Source: an uncultured Lachnospiraceae bacterium (lineage in GTDB: Bacteria; Bacillota; Clostridia; Lachnospirales; Lachnospiraceae). Taken from it: a stretch of DNA of 64,000 nucleotides. Shown here in pieces: positions 1 through 7,360 of the stretch (the first letter of the stretch is position 1; each line of letters starts with the position of its first letter). The notes beneath the pieces were generated by a model that saw only the letters and a list, made by a program, of their open reading frames with translations, had not been told where the DNA came from and searched no databases. Location: NCBI GenBank assembly GCA_910579285.1, contig CAJTTT010000004.1:56020-120019 (forward strand), written 5' to 3'. A program made the translations under genes and the position numbers.

Positions 1-32
1 TTCAATCTTTTCTCCTCATTTTCTTCTGTCAT
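1..32 (-). CDS. 5' end of an unidentified gene behind a cobalamin riboswitch (partial)
   Basis: An ATG at 32 opens a frame that reads MTEENEEKRL before the window ends, so the product cannot be named. The spacing to a ribosome-binding site is poor. An alternative is that GAGGAG at 11-16 is the ribosome-binding site of a start codon just outside the window. The gene lies directly downstream of the cobalamin riboswitch and its terminator. From known riboswitch targets, a corrinoid transport, cobalamin synthesis or B12-independent isoenzyme gene is likely, but this is inference from context only. Confidence 0.3.
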   Translation of the reverse strand, partial: MTEENEEKRL

Positions 33-39
33 ACTTCCC

Positions 40-60
40 GGATGCCGTGCGCAGGCATCC
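40..60 (-). other. Hairpin just upstream of the riboswitch-controlled start codon
   Basis: The arms GGATGCC and GGCATCC are perfect inverted repeats around a 7-nt loop. The hairpin has no U-run, so it is not a terminator. It sits 7 nt from the ATG at 32 and could affect translation initiation, but no pairing with the ribosome-binding site is evident. Confidence 0.4.
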
Positions 61-96
61 TTTTGAGCCTCAGCAGCAGACTCAAGATTCTGCGCG

Positions 97-128
97 AAAA
101 AAGCGTCCCGTACCGAAGCACAGGACGC
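97..128 (-). terminator. Intrinsic terminator of the cobalamin riboswitch
   Basis: Read on the minus strand, a strong hairpin (GCGTCC pairs with GGACGC, with further pairing around a TTCG loop) is followed directly by six Ts. It lies between the riboswitch aptamer and the downstream gene, the position of a transcription-terminating expression platform. Cobalamin binding would therefore be expected to cause premature termination. Confidence 0.8.
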
Positions 129-191
129 CAAAGACCCTGCTGCAGACGCGGCAAGGCCGAAAAGGAAGCAGTTCTGGTTTCGGCAGAATGC

Positions 192-300
192 CATCAGACT
201 GCCATGTATCTGACTTATCCTTTTACAAGGCTTCACAGTGACCGACTCGCAGGGCTTTTCACCCTATTCCATGTGCCGCTAAAGCGGCTGCATCTGATGC
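192..300 (-). promoter_or_regulatory. Cobalamin (B12) riboswitch aptamer
   Basis: On the minus strand the region shows conserved cobalamin-riboswitch blocks in order. They are GGAATAGGGTGAAAAGCCC, then a GTCACTGTGAAGCC segment, then AAGTCAGATACATGGC, which matches the family's typical AGTCAGGATAC box. The ends close as a P1 helix, with CATCAGA (RC of 293-299) pairing with TCTGATG (RC of 192-198). A promoter lies just upstream and an intrinsic terminator downstream. The family senses adenosyl- or methyl-cobalamin and usually represses B12 uptake or synthesis genes; which subclass this is cannot be decided here. Confidence 0.85.
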
Positions 301-319
301 AATATTCAATTATGGTGCC

Positions 320-349
320 AGTGTAACACAGTCCCCCCCTTTTTGTCAA
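320..349 (-). promoter_or_regulatory. Promoter of the riboswitch transcript
   Basis: TTGACA (344-349 read on the minus strand) and TACACT (320-325) are separated by 18 bp. Transcription would start around 313, a few bases before the riboswitch P1 helix, which supports the assignment. Confidence 0.65.
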
Positions 350-379
350 AACTCTATTCATAGGGCAGGCTGTCTTGGG

Positions 380-473
380 ATAGGAAATACGATAAAAATC
401 GAGCATCGACACGCTCGATTCAGAGAATGCTTCGCATTCTCCTTGAATGTTTTACGCTATCGCAATTTCCTAT
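380..473. repeat. Nested palindromic intergenic element
   Basis: An outer inverted repeat (ATAGGAAAT at 380-388 and ATTTCCTAT at 465-473) encloses two perfect hairpins: AATCGAGC/GCTCGATT at 398-420 and GAGAATGC/GCATTCTC at 423-441. It lies between the tpiA terminator and the B12-riboswitch promoter and has no coding potential. The GAGAATGC/GCATTCTC hairpin recurs in the deoD-nupN spacer near 27430-27456, suggesting a dispersed element family. Confidence 0.6.
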
Positions 474-483
474 TATATAAAAG

Positions 484-521
484 AGGCGCTGAATATAGGT
501 TTTACCTATTATCCGGCGCCT
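484..521 (-). terminator. tpiA terminator (bidirectional shape)
   Basis: AGGCGC at 484-489 pairs with GCGCCT at 516-521, and an inner stem ATAGGT/ACCTAT extends the hairpin. On the minus strand it is followed by CTCTTTTATA, and on the plus strand by TTTTT. It lies 28 bp past the tpiA stop codon. Confidence 0.7.
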
Positions 522-548
522 TTTTCATATCAATTTACACTGCTTTTC

Positions 549-1295
549 TTATGCGTTCACAATCTGTCCAAAGTCAGCCTTTAAGGACGCGCCGCCGATC
601 AGGCCGCCGTCAATGTCAGGCTTTGCAAGAAGCTCCGCTGCATTGGCTGCATTCATGGAGCCGCCGTACTGGATGCGCACTGCCTCTGCAGTCGCCTCGT
701 CATACATCTCAGCGATGCAGTCACGGATGCCCTTGCAGACTTCCTGTGCCTGATCGGAAGTTGCAGTCTTACCTGTTCCGATCGCCCAGATAGGCTCGTA
801 AGCGATAACCATGCCCTTCACCTGGTCAGCGGTAACGCCTGCCAGATCGGACTTGATCTGTAATCTGATCCAGTCCATCGTCACGTTCATCTCTCTCTGC
901 TCTAAGGACTCGCCGCAGCAAAGAATGGGAACAATGCCTGCCTCTAACGCCTTCAATACTTTCTTGTTCAGGAAAGCGTCATCCTCCTTGAAATACTCTC
1001 TTCTCTCAGAGTGGCCGATGATCACATACTCCACGCCTGCATCTTTCAGCATGGGAGCGGAAATCTCACCCGTGTACGCGCCCTTGTCTTCGATATAGAA
1101 GTTCTCAGCGCCCACATGTACGTTTGTGCCCTTGACAGCCTCAGCCACAGGCACAATATCAATCGCGGGTACGCAGTAAACCACGTCAACCGCATCGTTC
1201 ACTACCAGATCCTTTAAAGTCGCGCAAAGCGCAACTGCCTCACTGGGAGTCATGTTCATCTTCCAGTTACCGGCGATAATTCTTCTTCTAGCCAT
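549..1295 (-). CDS. tpiA: Triose-phosphate isomerase
   Basis: This cytosolic glycolytic enzyme interconverts dihydroxyacetone phosphate and glyceraldehyde 3-phosphate. The 248-residue length is normal for the TIM-barrel family. Visible signatures are GNWKMN at residues 9-14 with the substrate Lys12, IIGHSERR with the catalytic His95, and AYEPIWAIGTG with the catalytic Glu167. The phosphate-binding YGGS and GGAS loops are near the C-terminus. The ATG start is preceded by AAGGAG. It is the last of the gap-pgk-tpiA series, all read on the minus strand, but a 226-bp structured spacer separates it from pgk. A terminator follows at 484-521. Confidence 0.97.
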   Translation of the reverse strand: MARRRIIAGNWKMNMTPSEAVALCATLKDLVVNDAVDVVYCVPAIDIVPVAEAVKGTNVHVGAENFYIEDKGAYTGEISAPMLKDAGVEYVIIGHSERREYFKEDDAFLNKKVLKALEAGIVPILCCGESLEQREMNVTMDWIRLQIKSDLAGVTADQVKGMVIAYEPIWAIGTGKTATSDQAQEVCKGIRDCIAEMYDEATAEAVRIQYGGSMNAANAAELLAKPDIDGGLIGGASLKADFGQIVNA

Positions 1296-1352
1296 TGTCG
1301 TTATCTCCTTATTTTCTATTCTTTCCTATTATTTTCTTACGCAAAGCCTCGT

Positions 1353-1441
1353 AATTGCTTCGCAATTCCTCGGGTGCGCTGCACCCTCAAACAATCATAT
1401 CCGAGAGACCCGTACAAGCGCGTTCTCTCTCAGCTATGATT
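1353..1441. repeat. Cluster of hairpins in the pgk-tpiA spacer
   Basis: The spacer holds AATTGC/GCAATT (1353-1367), GGGTGC/GCACCC (1372-1386) and a larger nested stem AATCATA/TATGATT (1393-1441) with inner GAGAGA/TCTCTC. No promoter or open frame is evident. The layout resembles the palindromic elements at 380-473 and 27398-27540. Effects on transcript stability or read-through are possible but unproven. Confidence 0.5.
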
Positions 1442-1489
1442 ATTCCCGCTCTGCTCATCGCATCATTTATCATCTGCTGCCTGCAACGT

Positions 1490-1548
1490 GGCGTAGTGGC
1501 AGCTTCCACATATTGCAAGACTTATTTATCGTCTGCTGCCACTACGCC
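1490..1548. repeat. 14-bp perfect inverted repeat spanning the pgk stop codon
   Basis: GGCGTAGTGGCAGC at 1490-1503 is the exact reverse complement of 1535-1548, which codes the last residues of pgk. In the minus-strand mRNA the two arms would form a 14-bp stem with a 31-nt loop that carries the stop codon. There is no U-run after it, so it looks like a 3'-end stabilising or processing structure rather than a terminator. Confidence 0.65.
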
Positions 1549-2754
1549 GGGAAGCTCTTTGCCCTCCAGGAACTCAAGGGAAGCGCCGCCGCCTGTGGAA
1601 ATGTGGGACATCTTGTCTGCAAAACCAAGCTGGTTGCATGCCGCTGCGGAATCGCCGCCGCCGATGATGGTGGTAGCATCCGTCTCAGCCAGAGCCTTCG
1701 CAACAGCGATGGTACCCTTTGCCAGAGTGGGGTTCTCGAACACGCCCATAGGTCCGTTCCAAACAACGGTCTTCGCGCTCTTCACTGCGTTTGCAAACAG
1801 TTCCTGGGTCTTAGGTCCGATATCAAGGCCTTCCTTGTCAGCGGGAATCTGGTCGGAATCCACATACTCTACATCAATAGGCGCATCAATGGGGTTCGGG
1901 AAGCCGGAAGCCACGCCGGTATCAATGGGAAGTAAGAGCTGCTTGCCGAGCTTTTCAGCCTTCTCCATCATCTCTTTACAGTAGTCGATCTTCTCCTCGT
2001 CCACAAGAGAATTGCCGATCTCATAGCCCTTCGCCTTTAAGAAGGTGAACGCCATGCCGCCGCCGATAATCAGCGTATCGCACTTCTCTAACAGGTTGTT
2101 GATTACATTTAACTTATCTGCAACCTTTGCGCCGCCAAGAATTGCCACGAAAGGTCTTACCGGGTTCTCCACAGCGTTACCGAGGAAGTCGATCTCTTTC
2201 TGCATCAGATAGCCGACAGCGTTCTCGCCGCCCTTCTCCGTGATATACTTGGTAACAACCGCAACAGATGCATGCGCTCTGTGAGCGGAACCGAAAGCGT
2301 CACATACATAAACGTCAGCCAGCTCAGCCAGCTCTTTTGCGAAAGCCTCTCCTGCCTCCTTGGGCTTGGTCTCCTCTTTGCCGCGGAAACGGGTATTCTG
2401 TAAGAGCACCACATCGCCCTCGTTCATAGCTGCAACAGCCGCCGTAGCCGCCTCGCCGGTCACGTTGTCGTCTTTTACGAAATTAACGGGCTTTCCAAGC
2501 TTCTCGGAAAGTCTCTCTGCAACGGGTGCTAAAGACTCACCCTCGTTGGGGCCGTTTTTCACCTTGCCAAGGTGAGAGCAGAGCACTACCTTGCCGCCGT
2601 CAGCAAGGAGCTTGTTGATGGTGGGAAGCGCCGCCACGATACGGGTCTCGTCCGTGATCTTGCCTTCCTTTAAGGGCACGTTAAAGTCGCATCTTACGAG
2701 AACGCGTTTGCCTTTAACATTGATATCATCTACCGATTTCTTATTTAATGACAT
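1522..2754 (-). CDS. pgk: Phosphoglycerate kinase
   Basis: The enzyme transfers phosphate from 1,3-bisphosphoglycerate to ADP, the first ATP-forming step of glycolysis. The 410-residue length and motifs fit the family: RCDFNVPL near residues 21-28 binds the substrate, GGAKVADK marks the hinge region, and NGPMGVFE plus IGGGDSAAA form the nucleotide site near the C-terminus. The start ATG has the ribosome-binding site AGGAGG. Upstream is gap (249-bp spacer with hairpins), downstream tpiA. No clear promoter of its own is seen, so it may be read from the gap promoter past a partial terminator. Its 3' end forms one arm of a 14-bp inverted repeat. Confidence 0.97.
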   Translation of the reverse strand: MSLNKKSVDDINVKGKRVLVRCDFNVPLKEGKITDETRIVAALPTINKLLADGGKVVLCSHLGKVKNGPNEGESLAPVAERLSEKLGKPVNFVKDDNVTGEAATAAVAAMNEGDVVLLQNTRFRGKEETKPKEAGEAFAKELAELADVYVCDAFGSAHRAHASVAVVTKYITEKGGENAVGYLMQKEIDFLGNAVENPVRPFVAILGGAKVADKLNVINNLLEKCDTLIIGGGMAFTFLKAKGYEIGNSLVDEEKIDYCKEMMEKAEKLGKQLLLPIDTGVASGFPNPIDAPIDVEYVDSDQIPADKEGLDIGPKTQELFANAVKSAKTVVWNGPMGVFENPTLAKGTIAVAKALAETDATTIIGGGDSAAACNQLGFADKMSHISTGGGASLEFLEGKELPGVVAADDK

Positions 2755-2863
2755 GTTTGAATCCTCCTGTTTTATGGTTTTTTATGCAGGCAGGGGATTC
2801 CCTGTCCGCCGCGCGGGCGGCACGCTGTGAAACAGCAGTGTCGCGTGTGCGCACATAAGAGAA

Positions 2864-2889
2864 GAGACCCGGCCCAGCGGCCGAGCCTC
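2864..2889 (-). terminator. Probable gap terminator or attenuator
   Basis: On the minus strand, GAGGCTCGGCC pairs with GGCCGGGTCTC (two to three G-U pairs) around a small loop, followed by TTCTCTTAT. The T-run is interrupted, so read-through into pgk is plausible. A second hairpin, GCAGGTTTG/CAAATCTGC at 2919-2943, lies between it and the gap stop codon. Confidence 0.5.
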
Positions 2890-3003
2890 TTTGATTTACC
2901 GTCTATATTTCACCGTGCGCAGATTTGTCTTTTTCAAACCTGCCGATCAAAACTTAGAATTTGTTAGACATCGTCTTTTGACATCTTATCAATTCTTTTT
3001 GAT

Positions 3004-4005
3004 TTATGCCAGCTCAGAGAAGTATTTGATGGTACGAACCATCTGAGAGGTGTAGCTGTTCTCATTGTCATACCAGGAAACAACCTGAACCAGATTGTCC
3101 TCGCCTACCATAGTCTGGGTAGCATCGAAGATAGAACCATAGGTGCTGCCTACGATATCGGAAGAAACGATCTCATCCTCATTGTAAGCAAAGGACTCTG
3201 TAGCTGCTGCTTTCATTGCTGCGTTGATCTCGTCCTTGGTTACGGACTTCTCTACGGTTGCAACCAGGATGGTCGTGGAACCTGTAGGGGTAGGAACACG
3301 CTGTGCGGAACCGATCAGCTTGCCGTTCAGCTCAGGGATAACAAGGCCGATAGCCTTAGCTGCGCCAGTGCTGTTGGGAACGATGTTGATCGCGCCTGCG
3401 CGGGATCTTCTCAGGTCACCCTTTCTCTGAGGACCGTCAAGGATCATCTGATCACCTGTGTAAGCGTGGATGGTGCTCATAATACCAGACTTGATGCCTG
3501 CCAGATCATTGAGCGCCTTAGCCATAGGAGCCAGGCAGTTCGTTGTGCAGGATGCTGCGGAAATGATGGTGTCGTCAGCCTTCAGTGTCTCGTGGTTTAC
3601 ATTGTATACGATGGTAGGAAGATCGTTTCCTGCGGGAGCAGAGATAACAACCTTTCTTGCGCCTGCATTGATGTGGGCCTGAGCCTTCTCTTTGCTGGTG
3701 TAGAAGCCGGAGCACTCCAGAACAACGTCAACCTTGAGCTCACCCCAAGGGCAGTTGTTTGCATCGGGCTCTTTGTAGATCTTTAATGTCTTACCATCAA
3801 CCGTGATGGAATCCTCGCCTGCGGATACGGTATCTGCCAGAGCGTATTTACCCTGGGAAGAATCGTACTTTAACAGATGTGCCAGCATCTTAGGGCTTGT
3901 CAGATCGTTGATTGCTACAACCTCATAACCTTCTGCTCCGAACATCTGTCTGAATGCCAGACGACCGATACGGCCAAAACCATTAATTGCTACTCTTACT
4001 GCCAT
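3004..4005 (-). CDS. gap: Glyceraldehyde-3-phosphate dehydrogenase, type I
   Basis: The enzyme oxidises glyceraldehyde 3-phosphate to 1,3-bisphosphoglycerate with NAD. It is 333 residues long, normal for the family. An N-terminal Rossmann motif GFGRIGR (residues 9-15) is followed by AIND with Asp34, the residue linked to NAD rather than NADP use. The catalytic cysteine is Cys153 in SAASCTTNCLAP. The start has GGAGG upstream. The 5' region holds a promoter and an 18-bp perfect palindrome, so this gene is probably under dedicated transcriptional control. The pgk and tpiA genes follow on the same strand. Confidence 0.97.
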   Translation of the reverse strand: MAVRVAINGFGRIGRLAFRQMFGAEGYEVVAINDLTSPKMLAHLLKYDSSQGKYALADTVSAGEDSITVDGKTLKIYKEPDANNCPWGELKVDVVLECSGFYTSKEKAQAHINAGARKVVISAPAGNDLPTIVYNVNHETLKADDTIISAASCTTNCLAPMAKALNDLAGIKSGIMSTIHAYTGDQMILDGPQRKGDLRRSRAGAINIVPNSTGAAKAIGLVIPELNGKLIGSAQRVPTPTGSTTILVATVEKSVTKDEINAAMKAAATESFAYNEDEIVSSDIVGSTYGSIFDATQTMVGEDNLVQVVSWYDNENSYTSQMVRTIKYFSELA

Positions 4006-4075
4006 TTTTCGTTCCTCCTGAATCTTGTTTTTTTGTTACTTTGCTATATCATTTTGCCAACCAAATTGGATAAGA

Positions 4076-4093
4076 TTGACAAAATTTTGTCAA
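4076..4093. promoter_or_regulatory. 18-bp perfect palindrome at the gap promoter (putative operator)
   Basis: TTGACAAAATTTTGTCAA is its own reverse complement. It begins about 8 bp downstream of the predicted -10 box of gap, covering the expected transcription start, where a repressor would block initiation. The 7-4-7 architecture resembles redox-sensor Rex sites, but the half-site TTGACAA differs from the Rex TTGTTAA/TTGTGAA form, so the regulator is unidentified. A smaller palindrome, CCAAATTGG, lies beside it at 4060-4068. Confidence 0.55.
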
Positions 4094-4100
4094 CGACTTT

Positions 4101-4129
4101 ATTTTACCCAATTTGTCCCAAAAATTCAA
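4101..4129 (-). promoter_or_regulatory. gap: Candidate gap promoter
   Basis: TTGAAT (4124-4129 on the minus strand) and TAAAAT (4101-4106) are separated by 17 bp. It leaves a leader of about 90 nt to the gap start and places the 18-bp palindrome over the start site. The region is very AT-rich, so other pairs of boxes are possible. Confidence 0.5.
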
Positions 4130-4256
4130 GACGTAAATCAAAATATTTTAGGAATTGACCGCAAAAAAAATGCTGTTTGTATTTTTTTCCCGCATCCACT
4201 ATACTTGTGATATCAACAGGAAAAGAGTTTTTCGCTTGCAGGGAAAGGAGCTTTCC

Positions 4257-5075
4257 ATGTCAATCACAGCAGATTTTCACTTACACTCCTCCTTTTCGGG
4301 GGATTCCGACACGCCTATGGAGCAGATGGTCCTCAGAGGGATCGAACTGGGACTGACCGAAATGTGCTTCACGGAACACAATGACTTAGACTACCCGGTG
4401 ACCGCCCAGGAACCCGATGGTTTTTTCGAGCTGAATCCCGATGCCTATCTGTATGATTTTCTAAAACTCCGCGATAAATACGCTGACCGCATCGCGCTTC
4501 TTTTCGGCGTAGAACTTGGCCTGCAGCCCCACCTCTCCAAACGCAATGCCGCCTTTTCCAAAGAACACGATTACGACTTCATCATAGGCTCCTCCCATAT
4601 CTGCCACGGAAAAGATCCCTATTATCCCGCTTTTTATGAGGGACGCCCTCAAGAGGAGGCTTATCTGGAATATTTTACATCCATTCTGGAAAATCTGAAC
4701 GCTTACAGCAATTTTGATATATATGGCCATCTGGACTATGTGGTGCGCTACGGCCCGGCAAAGGATCAAGGCTACTCATACGAAAGGTACCGGGAAATAT
4801 TTGATCAGATTTTGAGGAAGCTGATCGCCCTGGAAAAGGGAATCGAGATCAATACCGCCGCTCTGGCAAAAGGGATGCGGGAGCCGAATCCGTGCACCGG
4901 CATCCTGAAACGTTACCATGCGCTTGGCGGGGAAATCATTACTGTGGGGAGCGATGCCCATGTACCGGGCCAGATCGCCCACGCCTTTGACAAAGCAGCC
5001 GAAATTCTGAAAGACTGCGGTTTTCGCTATTATGCCACCTACAAAAAGAGAAGCCCTTCCTTCCATAAATTATAA
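4257..5075 (+). CDS. PHP-domain phosphoesterase, histidinol-phosphatase (HisJ) family
   Basis: A 272-residue PHP-fold protein, most like the HisJ/HisK histidinol-phosphatases that remove phosphate from L-histidinol phosphate in histidine synthesis. Metal-ligand motifs are visible: DFHLHSSFSGDS (residues 6-17), FTEHND, a GSSH segment mid-protein, and GSDAHVPGQIA near the C-terminus. The start at 4257 is chosen because AAAGGAG lies about 6 nt upstream and the family motif begins there; the frame is open further upstream to 4155 but without family residues. It is alone on the plus strand, with no other histidine gene nearby, so another phosphoesterase role is possible. Confidence 0.8.
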   Translation: MSITADFHLHSSFSGDSDTPMEQMVLRGIELGLTEMCFTEHNDLDYPVTAQEPDGFFELNPDAYLYDFLKLRDKYADRIALLFGVELGLQPHLSKRNAAFSKEHDYDFIIGSSHICHGKDPYYPAFYEGRPQEEAYLEYFTSILENLNAYSNFDIYGHLDYVVRYGPAKDQGYSYERYREIFDQILRKLIALEKGIEINTAALAKGMREPNPCTGILKRYHALGGEIITVGSDAHVPGQIAHAFDKAAEILKDCGFRYYATYKKRSPSFHKL

Positions 5076-5133
5076 GCCGCAGGAAAGACCAGCGGAGGAC
5101 TTTGCCATGAGCGGATGGTTCCCATTCTCACAC

Positions 5134-6207
5134 TCAGATGATGGTTCCCCCGCCAAGCACATAGTCATCCTCGTAGAATACCACGGCCTGTCCAGGCGTT
5201 ATTGCCCGGACGGGCTTTTTGAATGTAACACGGATCTGGTCTTCGCCCTCTTTCTCAATCACGCATTTTTCACCCGCATGGGCATAGCGTATCTTGGCAG
5301 TCACCTCTCTCGGCTCCGACAGATCCGCCATGCCCATGTAACTGATGCGACTGCAGTGCAGGGTATCTCCGAACACATCTTCAGATTCGCCGATCACCAC
5401 TTCGTCTGTCTCTGGTCTGATTTCCGTAACAAACACGGGCCGCCCCATTGCCAGGTTTAATCCCTTGCGCTGTCCTACCGTGTAGTGGGTAATGCCCAGA
5501 TGCCGCCCAAGCGTTTCCCCTTCCTTCGTCACAAAACAGCCGGGCTTTGGCACCCGCTCTCCCGCCTCCCTGTCAATGAATGCCGCGTAATCATTGTCTG
5601 GAATAAAACAGATCTCCTGGCTGTCCGGCTTGTCTGCCACGGGAAGTCCTGCCTCCCCAGCCATCTGCCGGATCTCCTCCTTCGTGTACGCCCCCACCGG
5701 CATGAGCGTATGGGCAAGCTGCTCCTGTGTGAGGCTGTAAAGGGCATAGGTCTGGTCCTTTTTCGCCGTCACTGCCTTTTGGACGGCATATCTGCCGTTT
5801 TCCAGGCGGGTAATCCCCGCGTAATGTCCCGTGGCAATATAGTCCGCCCCGATTTCCAGACTCCTGTGCAGCATGGCCTCCCACTTTACATAGCGGTTGC
5901 AGGCAATACACGGATTAGGCGTTCTGCCTGCCAGATACTCCGCCACGAAGTAATCCATGACATTTTCCCGGAATTCCCGTCTGAAATTCATCACATAGTG
6001 GGGAATATCCAGCGTCTCTGCCACCCTTCTGGCATCCTCCACCGCACTGAACCCGCAGCAGCCTCCCTGCTCCCCCGCAGCAGACGTTTCCTCCTGCCAG
6101 ATCTGCATGGTAACTCCCACCACATCATAACCCTGTCTTTTTAATAAAAGGGCAGCCACGGAAGAATCCACTCCCCCGGACATGCCAACTACCACTTTTT
6201 CCGCCAT
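5134..6207 (-). CDS. mnmA: tRNA-specific 2-thiouridylase MnmA
   Basis: The enzyme makes the 2-thio group of the wobble uridine in tRNA-Lys, -Glu and -Gln, using ATP and a persulfide. The PP-loop GMSGGVDSS lies at residues 8-16. The catalytic cysteines are in TPNPCIACNR and in SQEICFIPD. The C-terminal beta-barrel (GQRKGLNLAMGRPVFVTEI onward) completes a 357-residue protein. The start at 6207 is preferred over the longer frame from 6249 because GGAG precedes it by 7 nt and the family begins MAEKVVVGMSGG. It is convergent with the PHP gene and follows the flavin reductase gene by about 50 bp. Confidence 0.95.
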   Translation of the reverse strand: MAEKVVVGMSGGVDSSVAALLLKRQGYDVVGVTMQIWQEETSAAGEQGGCCGFSAVEDARRVAETLDIPHYVMNFRREFRENVMDYFVAEYLAGRTPNPCIACNRYVKWEAMLHRSLEIGADYIATGHYAGITRLENGRYAVQKAVTAKKDQTYALYSLTQEQLAHTLMPVGAYTKEEIRQMAGEAGLPVADKPDSQEICFIPDNDYAAFIDREAGERVPKPGCFVTKEGETLGRHLGITHYTVGQRKGLNLAMGRPVFVTEIRPETDEVVIGESEDVFGDTLHCSRISYMGMADLSEPREVTAKIRYAHAGEKCVIEKEGEDQIRVTFKKPVRAITPGQAVVFYEDDYVLGGGTII

Positions 6208-6256
6208 TCTGATCTCCATTCCAAAATATTCCCGCAAGGCATGACCCAAATTTGCG

Positions 6257-6835
6257 TCAGCCTTTCAGAAACCCTTTCGCTGGTTCTCCCCATGCGCCCA
6301 GAACTTCCCCTGTATAAGAAAAGTAAGTCTCGCAGGTCGTTGAGATGGGCGCAATCTTTTTTAACCGCTCCACCACAGAACTGCTTTCATCCGCAAGCTC
6401 CTCGTTGTAAAGCACATTTTTGATCCTGCACAAAAACACCTCGCCGCCGTCGAGTACAATATTCTGTGCCACTTCCAGTTCAAAATTCACGGGGCTTTCC
6501 ATCAGAACCGGCACGTTCAGTACCTCACCCCTGCCAATGTCCGCCTGAAAATTCATTTTATCCGCATCATATCCCGATTTTATTCCAAGATAATCGGCCA
6601 TAGGAAGCATTTTTTCTGTGACAAGGTTTGCCGAAAAAACATGTCCCGACTTGATCCTGTCCTTGGTCAGCTTTTCCCCGCCTATGCAGACCATCGCGCC
6701 GAGTGTCTTGTCCCAGCAGTAGCTGAACCAGCAGAACAGACCGAAATCCGGCGTCCCATCCTCCTTGTATGTGCCATATAAAAACAACGTCTGTGGACAA
6801 AAATCATTGGTCCCCTGTCTCGATATTTTCGCCAT
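6257..6835 (-). CDS. Flavin reductase-like (FMN-binding split-barrel) protein
   Basis: A 192-residue protein resembling the flavin_reduct/split-barrel family: an N-terminal YGTYKEDGTPDFGLFCWFSYCWDKTLGAMVCIGG stretch (split here only by description, residues 20-53) and a SGHVFSANLVTEKM segment with the family's late N-V-x-E spacing. Members bind FMN and reduce flavins or act as unknown redox proteins. Its ATG is 2 bp after the MarR gene's stop codon, so the two form an operon and the MarR protein probably controls it. The substrate cannot be told. The protein has several cysteines in the N-terminal half, not arranged as a known cluster motif. Confidence 0.75.
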   Translation of the reverse strand: MAKISRQGTNDFCPQTLFLYGTYKEDGTPDFGLFCWFSYCWDKTLGAMVCIGGEKLTKDRIKSGHVFSANLVTEKMLPMADYLGIKSGYDADKMNFQADIGRGEVLNVPVLMESPVNFELEVAQNIVLDGGEVFLCRIKNVLYNEELADESSSVVERLKKIAPISTTCETYFSYTGEVLGAWGEPAKGFLKG

Positions 6836-6837
6836 AA

Positions 6838-7269
6838 CTACAATTCCTCCTTCACATTATCCGCTACTCTCCGCAGATACCCCTCAAACGCAAGTATCTC
6901 CTCTGTGCTGAAATTTTTGAAATATACCTCATGCATCTTTGCTGAAACTTTGTCGTAGCTTTCTTTCAGATTCTCCGCTTTCCCGGTCAGCGCGATCAGG
7001 TTCTTGCGCCTGTCCCCCGGATCCGGCAGACGTCGTAACAGCCCCGCCGCCTCCATCCTGTCAAGCATGCTGGTGAGCGTTGTATTCGCAAGCCCGGTAA
7101 GCCTTGACAACTCTATGATCGAGATATGGTCATGCTGCCAGAGAACATAAAGAATCTTGCCCTGCGCCCCATTAAACTCGCTGATGTTTTCCTGTTGTAA
7201 AATTTTTTCAAACACCCGTCCGCCGATCTGTTTGATCTGCGTGATCAAAAAGCCTGCCTGTGTTTCCAT
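6838..7269 (-). CDS. MarR-family transcriptional regulator (with flavin reductase)
   Basis: A 143-residue MarR-type winged-helix regulator. The DNA-binding part is residues about 45-105: ISIIELSRLTGLANTTLTSM is the helix-turn-helix, and RLPDPGDRRKNLIALT is the wing with the conserved D-x-R. The start at METQAGF is chosen because GGAGG lies 5 nt upstream; a longer frame begins at 7281. The promoter region holds a perfect 8-bp inverted repeat over the -10 box, so autoregulation is likely. It heads an operon with the flavin reductase-like gene, and MarR sensors of this kind usually respond to oxidants or aromatic compounds. Confidence 0.88.
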   Translation of the reverse strand: METQAGFLITQIKQIGGRVFEKILQQENISEFNGAQGKILYVLWQHDHISIIELSRLTGLANTTLTSMLDRMEAAGLLRRLPDPGDRRKNLIALTGKAENLKESYDKVSAKMHEVYFKNFSTEEILAFEGYLRRVADNVKEEL

Positions 7270-7360
7270 TTCTGCCTCCATAGGTCAAGTGAACATGCCT
7301 GCATGTTCCTTTCATCCCCACCCAAACTGAAAGATTTTCTTTCAAATTCCTCCTGCACAA

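Noticed and set aside
1252..1935. Plus-strand open frame of 227 codons across the pgk 3' end and the pgk-tpiA spacer
   Set aside because: It is antisense to pgk, contains no recognisable domain, and has no convincing ribosome-binding site. The protein pattern is that of a mirrored coding frame.
4076..4093. Assignment of the gap palindrome as a Rex site
   Set aside because: The half-site TTGACAA differs from the known TTGTGAA/TTGTTAA half-sites at two positions, so I list it only as an unidentified operator.
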